In this document: piece by piece, positions 7,897 through 14,221 of the stretch
How the letters are laid out: each line of letters opens with the position of its first letter
How positions within the stretch are numbered: the first letter of the stretch is position 1
Assembly: GCA_964532995.1 (NCBI GenBank)
Contig: CAZHJN010000024.1
Span: forward strand, 1 to 29,320
Direction: 5' to 3'
From: DTJG01 sp964532995
GTDB taxonomy: Bacteria > Ratteibacteria > UBA8468 > B48-G9 > DTJG01
Length of the DNA: 29,320 nucleotides
Position numbers and translations under genes: made by a program
Notes under the pieces: model-generated
Told to the model about the DNA's origin: nothing
Seen by the model: only the letters and a program-made list of their open reading frames with translations
Database searches by the model: none

Positions 7897-8748
7897 ATGG
7901 CTGCAAAAATAAGAAGTTATCTTTTACTTGGAGTTTTGAGTATACTTCTTGTCTACATTGGAAGTTTTTTTGGAAACGATGGGATGTTTATTGCTTTTTT
8001 TATCGCTCTTTGCATGAACCTGGTTTCCTATTTCTACGGTGATAAAATCGTTCTTATGATGACCCGTGCCATCAGGGTTCCAGAAGATCAGATGCCAGGG
8101 CTTCACAGGATTGTTTCTGAGGTTTCTGTTGCGGCGGGCATTCCAAAGCCGGATGTCTATATAATTCCATCTCAGAGCCCGAATGCATTTGCCACAGGGA
8201 GAGACCCCAAGCATTCATCCGTGGCTTTTACTCAGGGAATACTTGACCTGCTTGATGAAAACGAACTCAAAGGAGTTATAGCCCATGAGATATCGCATAT
8301 CAAAAACAGAGATATTCTCATAGCCACCATAGCGGCAACAGTTGCCAGCGCAATTACAATGATTGCCAGAATGATTCAGTTTGCCGCAATGTTTGGTGGT
8401 GGAAGAAATTCACAAAGAGGCGGAAATATTTTTTCTGTTTTTGCGATGCTGGTATTTGCGATTGTTGTGCCAATAGTAGCCACAATGATCAATCTTGCCA
8501 TTGCAAGAAACAGGGAGTATTTTGCAGATGAAACAGGTGCAAAACTTATTCATAATCCATTTGCACTTGCAAATGCATTGAAGAAACTTGCAAGGGGTGT
8601 CTCTGCTCTTCCAATGAACAGCGTAAACCCATCGACAGGTCATCTTTTTATAGTGAATCCATTTTCAGCAAAATCGTTGATGGCACTTTTTTCAACCCAT
8701 CCTCCAATTGAAGAGAGGATAAGACGACTTGAAAGCATGGGGTTTTAA
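7897..8748 (+). CDS. htpX: Membrane zinc metalloprotease HtpX
   Basis: 283 aa, the normal HtpX length. Two N-terminal membrane segments (residues about 7-23 and 28-46) are followed by the protease domain with HEISH (130-134), and Glu207 in NREYFADE is the third zinc ligand. Two more hydrophobic segments (about 141-165 and 178-202) lie between them, as in HtpX. The C-terminus has STHPPIEERIRRL, the conserved end of the family. HtpX removes damaged or misfolded inner-membrane proteins with its active site facing the cytosol. AGGAG precedes the ATG. Its stop codon abuts the stop of the convergent UroD-like gene with no gap. Confidence 0.96.
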   Translation: MAAKIRSYLLLGVLSILLVYIGSFFGNDGMFIAFFIALCMNLVSYFYGDKIVLMMTRAIRVPEDQMPGLHRIVSEVSVAAGIPKPDVYIIPSQSPNAFATGRDPKHSSVAFTQGILDLLDENELKGVIAHEISHIKNRDILIATIAATVASAITMIARMIQFAAMFGGGRNSQRGGNIFSVFAMLVFAIVVPIVATMINLAIARNREYFADETGAKLIHNPFALANALKKLARGVSALPMNSVNPSTGHLFIVNPFSAKSLMALFSTHPPIEERIRRLESMGF

Positions 8749-9849
8749 TTAATATCTGTATTTTTCAGCCCATCGTGATACGGCATAGAATCTTTCAAGA
8801 TCAACCTTTATTCCATCCGCGAATACCCCGAGTATAAAATTTGAATTTCTCAATCTGTCTGTTATTGACAGATCAAGCATGTGCGGAATATCCTGGATTC
8901 TGCTGAGCAGAAATGTTGAAACATCAAGTGCACCAATAATTATTATATCCTCTCCTAAAACATCAAGTGCAAATTCCCATGGTGTATCCCCTGTTGGTGG
9001 TCTGGTCAGAGCGTGGATACCATCACATCCTGTTTCTTTTATAAGATGAAGAATTTTTCTCACATGTCCGCACATGTGAAGTATGGCAGTTTTTCCTGCA
9101 TTTTTGATTGTGCTTATGAATTCAGCCTGATGAGGCATATTGAACTGCTTGTAAATCTTCGGGCTGATATAATGGGTACTGGTATTTTCCACCAGTATCA
9201 CGCAACTCCACGGACCTTCTGCAAGTATTCTGAACGCTTCCTTTTCCTTTTCGTGAATTGTTTCTATCAACTTTTTCATCTCGGCTGGATAATCATTGAG
9301 AAAATAGTAAAAATTGAGTGTACCCATGTCAAGTTCAAGCAATCTCGGGATGGCTGATGGACCCCAGAATCTTGTTACAATACCGTCATCTCCAACCAGG
9401 TCATCAAGGATTTTATATGTTTCTGAATCATCATGTTTGACGAATTTTGCATTTTCCCACATTCCTGTGTAAATTTTTACTGCTTCCATGGAATCTATCA
9501 TGTATTTTAATGGGTGTCCGCCTCTGGCATAAATGCCTGTCAGGGTTCCTTCTGGAGTGATTATCCTTTTTATATTATTCCCGTTTTCTGTAACCACTTC
9601 AATTTTTACCTCCTCTGACCACTTTGATTCAGGACTCCTCAGGGTATAAGGGGTATTCCATCCATTCAGGAGAAAAATATCACTATCAATATGTCTATAG
9701 AAATCAATTCCGAAGTTTCCTCTCAGGTTTTCCGGAAAAAAGTTCAGGGTATTATTGTCAACGAGGGCTGTCCACGACAGACAATCGTGGGGTTTTTTAT
9801 TCAGTATTGCTGCAAGTCTTTGCCTGGGTGTCATTTTCATTTTTTTCAT
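8749..9849 (-). CDS. Uroporphyrinogen decarboxylase-superfamily protein
   Basis: 366 aa. The overall pattern is that of the URO-D/methyltransferase MtaA-like TIM-barrel superfamily: TPRQRLAAILNKKPHD at the N-terminus, ENTSTHYISPKIYKQFNMPH (221-240), and HMCGHV (258-263), which resembles the HxCG zinc site of MtaA/MtbA cobamide methyltransferases. A true heme-pathway UroD is unlikely, as the Arg/Asp pattern of HemE is missing and no other heme genes are nearby. It may transfer methyl groups or act on an unknown substrate. ATGs at 9840 and 9834 are alternative starts; no Shine-Dalgarno decides. The gene has its own promoter (9884-9912), facing away from tRNA-Asp. Confidence 0.75.
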   Translation of the reverse strand: MKKMKMTPRQRLAAILNKKPHDCLSWTALVDNNTLNFFPENLRGNFGIDFYRHIDSDIFLLNGWNTPYTLRSPESKWSEEVKIEVVTENGNNIKRIITPEGTLTGIYARGGHPLKYMIDSMEAVKIYTGMWENAKFVKHDDSETYKILDDLVGDDGIVTRFWGPSAIPRLLELDMGTLNFYYFLNDYPAEMKKLIETIHEKEKEAFRILAEGPWSCVILVENTSTHYISPKIYKQFNMPHQAEFISTIKNAGKTAILHMCGHVRKILHLIKETGCDGIHALTRPPTGDTPWEFALDVLGEDIIIIGALDVSTFLLSRIQDIPHMLDLSITDRLRNSNFILGVFADGIKVDLERFYAVSRWAEKYRY

Positions 9850-9873
9850 TTTCCAGTACGATTACAGATCTTT

Positions 9874-9902
9874 TTGACACCATTTTATAGCAAAGGTATA
9901 AT
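9874..9902 (+). promoter_or_regulatory. Consensus sigma-70 promoter of tRNA-Asp
   Basis: TTGACA (9874-9879) and TATAAT (9897-9902) with exactly 17 bp between them: a perfect consensus. The predicted start at about 9909 is 10 nt before the mature tRNA. Confidence 0.85.
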
Positions 9903-9912
9903 AATTAGTCAA
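9884..9912 (-). promoter_or_regulatory. Promoter of the UroD-like gene, interlocked with the tRNA-Asp promoter
   Basis: On the minus strand TTGACT (9912-9907) and TATAAA (9889-9884) are separated by 17 bp. This site lies across the plus-strand tRNA promoter, so one polymerase should exclude the other. Confidence 0.65.
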
Positions 9913-9918
9913 GATAAA

Positions 9919-9995
9919 GGGGCCGTAGTTCAGCGGATTAGAATGCCGGACTGTCGATCCGGAGGTCGCGGGTTCGAACCCCGTCGGCCCCGCCA
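9919..9995 (+). tRNA. tRNA-Asp(GUC)
   Basis: A 77-nt cloverleaf with encoded CCA. The acceptor stem GGGGCCG pairs with CGGCCCC, the discriminator is G73, the D stem is GTTC/GAAT, the anticodon stem CCGGA/TCCGG encloses CTGTCGA with anticodon GTC, and the T arm is GCGGG-TTCGAAC-CCCGT with one G-U pair. Asp identity follows from the GUC anticodon and G73. Confidence 0.98.
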
Positions 9996-10084
9996 GTTTT
10001 TTGTTGCAGTAAGGGATGTTTATGCAGACATGGGGTTTTTTAAAACAACCAGATTATTGAAGAAATTGCGATGAGCAAATATAA

Positions 10085-10113
10085 AGCCGCCGGAATCAGG
10101 CGGTTCTATTTTT
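10085..10113 (+). terminator. Intrinsic terminator between tRNA-Asp and thrS
   Basis: A hairpin AGCCGCC-GGAATCA-GGCGGTT (7 bp counting one G-U pair) is followed by the T-rich run TCTATTTTT. It lies 90 nt after the tRNA and 13 nt before the thrS ATG. It can end the tRNA transcript, or act as an attenuator if thrS is read from the same promoter. No T-box conserved sequence is present in the 131 bp between tRNA and thrS. Confidence 0.75.
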
Positions 10114-10126
10114 CGGGAAAATTTAT

Positions 10127-11872
10127 ATGGATAGAAATCAGGATGTGAACATGGATGCACTCAGACATACAGCATCTCATATACTTGCTCAGGCTGTAAA
10201 AAGGCTGTATTCTGAGACAAAGTTATGCATAGGACCTTCCATAAAAGATGGTTTTTATTATGATTTTTTCAGAACCGAACCTTTCACCCCGCAGGATATC
10301 GAAAAAATTACCATTGAAATGAAAAAAATTATCAGGGAAGACCTTCCTGTTGAAAGACATGAATATGATAGAAAACAGGCAGCAGAAATTCTGAAAGACG
10401 AACCATTCAAGCTTGAACTCCTTGAAGAGATTAAGGATGAAAAAATATCATTTTACAAACAGGGTGAATTCATAGATATGTGCGCGGGACCTCATGTGAA
10501 TTCAACAGGACAGGTAAAACATTTCAAGCTTTTGAATATTTCTTCTGCTTACTGGAGAGGAGATGAAAAAAGGGAATCTCTTCAGAGGATTTACGGTGTT
10601 TGTTTTACTGAAAAAGAACAACTTGACGAGTATTTAAGAAATCTTGAGGAAGCGAAAAAACGGGATCACAGGGTGCTTGGTCCAGCGCTTGGACTGTTTT
10701 CACTTCAACCGGATTTTGGAGCAGGGCTTGTTTACTGGCATCCAAAGGGCGCAATAATAAGAAAGGTGATTGAGGATTTCTGGAGAGATGCCCATCTTGA
10801 AAGGGGATATAAACTTCTTTATACTCCACATATAGCAAATGTATCACTCTGGGAAAAGTCAGGACATCTATCATTTTACAGAGAAAATATGTTTCCACCC
10901 ATAAACTTTGAACAGGGTTTTTCTTATCAGTTGAAGCCAATGAACTGTCCTTTTCATATTCTTGTTTACCAGGCAGAACTCCACAGTTACAGGGAATTTC
11001 CAATAAGATGGGCTGAACTCGGTACTGTTTACAGATATGAAAAGGACGGAGTTCTTCACGGAGTTTTGAGGGTGCGGGGATTCACTCAGGACGATGCCCA
11101 TATCTTCTGCAGACCTGATCAGATTCAGGACGAGGTCATACAACTGCTTGATTTTGTTATGTACTTTTTATCAAGTTTTGGATTCAGTGAATATGAGGTT
11201 TATCTTTCCACAAGACCTGATAAGTTTGTTGGAAGTGTTGAAAACTGGGAAAAAGCGACAAAAGCTCTTGAAAATGCTCTTTTGAAAAAGGCTATTAATT
11301 TTCAGATAGATCCAGGAGAAGGTGTGTTTTACGGTCCAAAGATTGATATCAAGATAAAAGATTGCCTTAAAAGAACATGGCAGTGTTCAACGATTCAGGT
11401 TGACTTCAATATCCCGGAAAGATTTGGTTTGAAGTATGTGAATCAGGACAACAAATTTGAAAGACCAATAATGATACACAGGGCGATAATGGGTTCACTT
11501 GAGAGATTTTTCGGTATCCTGATTGAACATTACAGCGGTAATTTCCCTCTCTGGTTTGCGCCTGTACAGGTCAAGATTCTTACGATCGCGGACAGGTTTA
11601 TTCCATATGGAGAGCAGGTTCTTGACATATGTCGGAAGAACAGATTGAGAGCAGAGATTGATTGTTCTCAGGAATCGCTGTCCAGAAAGGTTCGCATAGC
11701 AGAAAACGAGAAGGTTCCTGTATTGTGTGTTGTGGGAGAAAAGGAACAATCCAGTGGAACAGTCGCTGTCAGACTTCACAAAAAAGGACTTAAAGGGACT
11801 ATGCCTGTCAAGGATTTTATAAGAAAGATCAAAGAAATTGAAGAAACAAAATCGGTTGAAATAAATTTTTAA
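10127..11872 (+). CDS. thrS: Threonine--tRNA ligase lacking the TGS domain
   Basis: 581 aa, about 60 shorter than E. coli ThrS, because the N-terminal TGS domain is absent: the protein starts almost directly with the editing domain. Editing-site residues are HTASH (14-18) and MCAGPH (118-123), which hydrolyse Ser-tRNA(Thr). The class II catalytic core has the three zinc ligands C274 (MNCPFH), H325 (QDDAHIF) and H451 (IMIHRAIMGSLERF), plus motif 2 around RYEKDGVLHGVLRVRG. The C-terminal anticodon-binding domain (from about 485) is complete. The Shine-Dalgarno before ATG 10127 is weak. ATG 10151 (MDALRHTASH) has AGGA 8 nt upstream and may be the true start. Confidence 0.96.
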   Translation: MDRNQDVNMDALRHTASHILAQAVKRLYSETKLCIGPSIKDGFYYDFFRTEPFTPQDIEKITIEMKKIIREDLPVERHEYDRKQAAEILKDEPFKLELLEEIKDEKISFYKQGEFIDMCAGPHVNSTGQVKHFKLLNISSAYWRGDEKRESLQRIYGVCFTEKEQLDEYLRNLEEAKKRDHRVLGPALGLFSLQPDFGAGLVYWHPKGAIIRKVIEDFWRDAHLERGYKLLYTPHIANVSLWEKSGHLSFYRENMFPPINFEQGFSYQLKPMNCPFHILVYQAELHSYREFPIRWAELGTVYRYEKDGVLHGVLRVRGFTQDDAHIFCRPDQIQDEVIQLLDFVMYFLSSFGFSEYEVYLSTRPDKFVGSVENWEKATKALENALLKKAINFQIDPGEGVFYGPKIDIKIKDCLKRTWQCSTIQVDFNIPERFGLKYVNQDNKFERPIMIHRAIMGSLERFFGILIEHYSGNFPLWFAPVQVKILTIADRFIPYGEQVLDICRKNRLRAEIDCSQESLSRKVRIAENEKVPVLCVVGEKEQSSGTVAVRLHKKGLKGTMPVKDFIRKIKEIEETKSVEINF

Positions 11873-11873
11873 T

Positions 11874-11901
11874 TTGCCTTTGTATGAATACTTGGTATAA
11901 T
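11874..11901 (+). promoter_or_regulatory. Promoter of the infC-rpmI-rplT operon
   Basis: TTGCCT (11874-11879), 16 bp, then an extended -10 TGGTATAAT (TATAAT at 11896-11901). The predicted leader before infC is only about 20 nt, too short for the long L20-binding leaders seen in some bacteria. Confidence 0.6.
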
Positions 11902-11926
11902 AAATACCGAAAAAAAGGGAGAAGAT

Positions 11927-12436
11927 ATCGATCCACGCAGGTATAATACAAATTACAGAATAAGAGCTTCACAGGTAAGACTGATCAGTGAGGATGGTCA
12001 ACAGATAGGAATCTTGCCAAGAGACCAGGCCATAGCAATGGCAAAGGAAAACCTGATGGATCTTGTTGAGATAGTTCCGAATGCAAATCCACCTGTGTGC
12101 AGAATACTTGACTTTAAGAAATTTTTATACGAACAGAAAAAGAAAGAAAAGGAAGCAAAGAAAAAACAAAAGTTAACCCAGATGAAAGAAATTCGTCTGA
12201 GGCCTGAAATAAGCGAACACGACTATAGATTTAAGAAACAGCATATAGAAGAATTTTTAAAAGAAGGATACAGGGTTAAAATCTCTGTGGCTTTCAAAGG
12301 CAGGGAGATACTTCATAAGGAAAGAGGCTATAACATACTTCAGAAACTTATAAATGACCTTGGTCCAATTGCGAAAGTGGAAAAGAGTCCACATGAAGAA
12401 GGAAGATTTCTTAACGTTATAATTATTCCGTACTGA
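11927..12436 (+). CDS. infC: Translation initiation factor IF-3, AUC start codon
   Basis: 169 aa when started at ATC 11927. No ATG, GTG or TTG occurs in frame between the last upstream stop and this point; the first conventional start is TTG 12014, which would remove conserved sequence. From ATC the N-terminal domain aligns fully with IF-3: RYNTNYRIRASQVRLISED and DGQQIGILPRDQAIAMA, then DLVEIVPNANPPVCRILDF. GGGAG (11917-11921) sits 5 nt before ATC. The C-terminal domain contains EIRLRPEISEHDYRFK and the FKGREILHKERG segment. IF-3 blocks 50S joining and discriminates against non-AUG starts; infC genes elsewhere use AUU or AUC starts for self-regulation, so this is probably the same control. 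First gene of the infC-rpmI-rplT operon. Confidence 0.95.
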   Translation: MDPRRYNTNYRIRASQVRLISEDGQQIGILPRDQAIAMAKENLMDLVEIVPNANPPVCRILDFKKFLYEQKKKEKEAKKKQKLTQMKEIRLRPEISEHDYRFKKQHIEEFLKEGYRVKISVAFKGREILHKERGYNILQKLINDLGPIAKVEKSPHEEGRFLNVIIIPY

Positions 12437-12453
12437 AAAACAGGGAGTTTTTG

Positions 12454-12651
12454 ATGCCGAAGTTAAAAACCAGAAAAGCTGTCGCGAAGAGATTTAAAAT
12501 TACAGGAACAGGAAAGGTAAAACATCACAGAAGCGGGAAAAGCCATATCCTGACGAAAAAAAGTGCAAAGAGAAAAAGGCGACTTGCAAAACCAAAAATT
12601 TTAAAAGGCGAAGCAGCGAAAATGATAAAAAAGATGTTGCCTTACTCATAA
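12454..12651 (+). CDS. rpmI: 50S ribosomal protein bL35
   Basis: 65 aa, highly basic, the usual bL35 length. MPKLKTRKAVAKRFKITGTG and the later KHHRSGKSHILTKKSAKRKR stretch are diagnostic. ATG 12454 is chosen over the in-frame TTG 12451 because GGGAG (12443-12447) is 6 nt upstream of the ATG. It lies between infC and rplT, the standard order in bacteria. Confidence 0.98.
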   Translation: MPKLKTRKAVAKRFKITGTGKVKHHRSGKSHILTKKSAKRKRRLAKPKILKGEAAKMIKKMLPYS

Positions 12652-12666
12652 ATAGGAGTGTGAAAG

Positions 12667-13038
12667 ATGCCAAGAGCCACAAATAAACCAGCCGGAAGAC
12701 ACAGAAAGAAAAAGATTCTGAAACTTGCAAAAGGATACAGACAGGGAAGGTCAAAACAGTTCAAAAGGGCAAAGGAATTTGCTGAAAGAGGTCTTACCTA
12801 TGCCTATCGCGACAGGAGACAGAAAAAAAGAGATTTAAGAAGTCTCTGGATTGTCAGAATATCAGCAGCCTGCAGGACAGGCGGAATATCATACAGTAAT
12901 TTTATCCATGGTTTGCACTCGCTTGGAATAAATCTAAATAGAAAGATGCTCGCAGAAATGGCATACAATAGGCCTGAAGAATTTAATCAAATAATAAAAC
13001 AGATCAAGGTGGTGACACAGGATTCTAATAAGGTTTAG
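12667..13038 (+). CDS. rplT: 50S ribosomal protein bL20
   Basis: 123 aa, slightly longer than the usual 115-119. The bL20 signature KKILKLAKGYRQGRSKQFKR follows the N-terminal methionine region, then RDRRQKKRDLRSLWIVRI and LGINLNRKMLAEMA. bL20 is an early 23S rRNA assembly protein and in some bacteria represses its own operon. AGGAG lies about 8 nt before the ATG. The end probably overlaps the start of the following GAF-GGDEF gene. Confidence 0.98.
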   Translation: MPRATNKPAGRHRKKKILKLAKGYRQGRSKQFKRAKEFAERGLTYAYRDRRQKKRDLRSLWIVRISAACRTGGISYSNFIHGLHSLGINLNRKMLAEMAYNRPEEFNQIIKQIKVVTQDSNKV

Positions 13039-13438
13039 AAATATAATTCTTTTTGCCGTCGCCGGATACATTGTATGGCTTGATTTTGTTTTTATGGGTG
13101 GCAAAGAACGTGAAAGTTTCTATTATCTCCTGATTCTCAACCTTATTGTTAGTTTTCTCCTCATTGTGGGTATTGTCAGCAATATTATCTTCAGGGATAA
13201 AACGTTAACCCTGTCAAAAGAGATTGAAAAACAGAGGCTTTTGATAAATGACTATGCTGTTGAATCTGCTCTTTTCCTCGCTATTGTTGATATGATGGAA
13301 ATTTTTGGCAAGGATATTTCCATTGAGGAAACTCTTGAACGGGTCACGCACGGAATCAGCAACTTTTTCAAGAATGAAATAGTACTTGTACAGTTGTTCG
13401 GTCAGCATTTTTTCAGAATATCACGGGCGAAGACATAG
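13028..13438 (+). CDS. GAF-GGDEF diguanylate cyclase gene, 5' part (frameshifted)
   Basis: This frame encodes two membrane segments, roughly NIILFAVAGYIVWLDFVF and YYLLILNLIVSFLLIVGIV, a short coiled linker (SKEIEKQRLLINDYAVES), and the first half of a GAF-like domain (DISIEETLERVTHGISNFF). It then stops at TAG 13436. The remaining GAF half and the GGDEF domain continue in the -1 frame. ATG 13094 would cut off the first membrane segment and has no Shine-Dalgarno. The frame is open back to TGA 13013, and ATA 13028 with AGG 6 nt upstream is a possible non-standard or mutated start overlapping rplT. The gene may be a decaying pseudogene, use a programmed frameshift, or contain a one-base sequence error. 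Confidence 0.65.
   Translation: MRFRNIILFAVAGYIVWLDFVFMGGKERESFYYLLILNLIVSFLLIVGIVSNIIFRDKTLTLSKEIEKQRLLINDYAVESALFLAIVDMMEIFGKDISIEETLERVTHGISNFFKNEIVLVQLFGQHFFRISRAKT
13400..13414 (+). other. Putative -1 slippery site / frameshift point in the GAF-GGDEF gene
   Basis: In the upstream frame the sequence CAT TTT TTC contains T TTT TTC (13408-13414), a perfect X XXY YYZ heptamer for -1 slippage. The downstream GAF-GGDEF frame is exactly -1 relative to the upstream frame. I see no strong hairpin or pseudoknot within about 40 nt downstream. A missing T in this T6 run would give the same result. Confidence 0.5.
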
Positions 13439-13566
13439 AACTGCCACTGGAAACATTTGAAGAAATTGCGACAAGGCCATATCCGATTCTAATAAATAAT
13501 CTCGGGTCATTTCCAAGATATAAGTTTCTGCAGGAAAAAGGTATCACTTCTTTTATTCTGGCGCCT

Positions 13567-14211
13567 TTGAAAACAAAGAAAGATGAAATTTCCGGAGTTA
13601 TAGGCGTCTTTTCGAAAGAAAAGAAAAATTATTCCCAGAGAGATCTTTCTCTTCTCAGAATGATATCAATTCCAATCTCTCTTATTCTTGAAAACGCGGA
13701 GTTAATGGAGCAAACAAGGATTCTTTCAATAACAGATTCTCTCACACATCTTTATAACCGCAGACACTTCCAGCGGTATTTTGAAAGAATTCTGCAGGAG
13801 TCAATAAATAAGGATACCAGTCTCTCTGTTGCAATGTGTGACATTGATAATTTTAAACTTTACAACGACAGAAATGGACATCTTGCCGGTGATCGCGTTT
13901 TGAAAGACATTGCCAGAATTCTTCATAACAGTATTAAAGGGTCTGATATAGCGGCAAGATATGGAGGCGAAGAGTTTATCATAGTGTTTCCTGAAACTGA
14001 TAAAAATACCGCTTATATGATATGCGATAATATCAGAAGAAGAATTGAAGAGGTTGAATTTCCCGGTGAAGAATTGCAGCCCGGTGGTAAGTTAACCATA
14101 AGTTTTGGAATTGCCAGTTTTCCTGTCGATGGTAATACCCCTTATGAATTGATTAAAAAGGCTGATACCGCTTTATACCAGGCAAAAAACAGGGCAGAAA
14201 CAAAGTTGTGA
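13567..14211 (+). CDS. GAF-GGDEF diguanylate cyclase gene, 3' part (frameshifted)
   Basis: This frame carries the second half of the GAF-like domain and a complete GGDEF domain. The same frame is open further upstream (to before 13405), and its translation from about 13412 continues the GAF fold, so TTG 13567, which has no Shine-Dalgarno, is probably not a real start. GGDEF features: DSLTHLYNRRHF, the metal-binding Asp in AMCDIDNFK, active-site GGEEF in RYGGEEFIIVF, and the C-terminal ADTALYQAKNRAE. The inhibitory I-site normally RxxD is KGSD here, so product inhibition by c-di-GMP may be weak or lost. If made, the protein would synthesise cyclic di-GMP at the membrane. It converges with comEC, leaving 10 bp between stops. 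Confidence 0.8.
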   Translation: MKTKKDEISGVIGVFSKEKKNYSQRDLSLLRMISIPISLILENAELMEQTRILSITDSLTHLYNRRHFQRYFERILQESINKDTSLSVAMCDIDNFKLYNDRNGHLAGDRVLKDIARILHNSIKGSDIAARYGGEEFIIVFPETDKNTAYMICDNIRRRIEEVEFPGEELQPGGKLTISFGIASFPVDGNTPYELIKKADTALYQAKNRAETKL

Positions 14212-14221
14212 TCGCTTAAGT

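Noticed and set aside
8749..9849. Heme-pathway uroporphyrinogen decarboxylase (hemE)
   Set aside because: The protein has an MtaA-like HxCG-type site (HMCGH) and lacks the HemE N-terminal and Arg/Asp pattern. No heme genes are nearby.
10021..10059. Possible 12-codon leader peptide (MQTWGFLKQPDY) before the thrS terminator
   Set aside because: It has a purine-rich stretch upstream but only one Thr codon, so threonine-dependent attenuation is not supported.
9691..10074. Plus-strand open frame running through tRNA-Asp
   Set aside because: It is antisense to the UroD-like gene and crosses an intact tRNA and its promoter, so it is a shadow frame.
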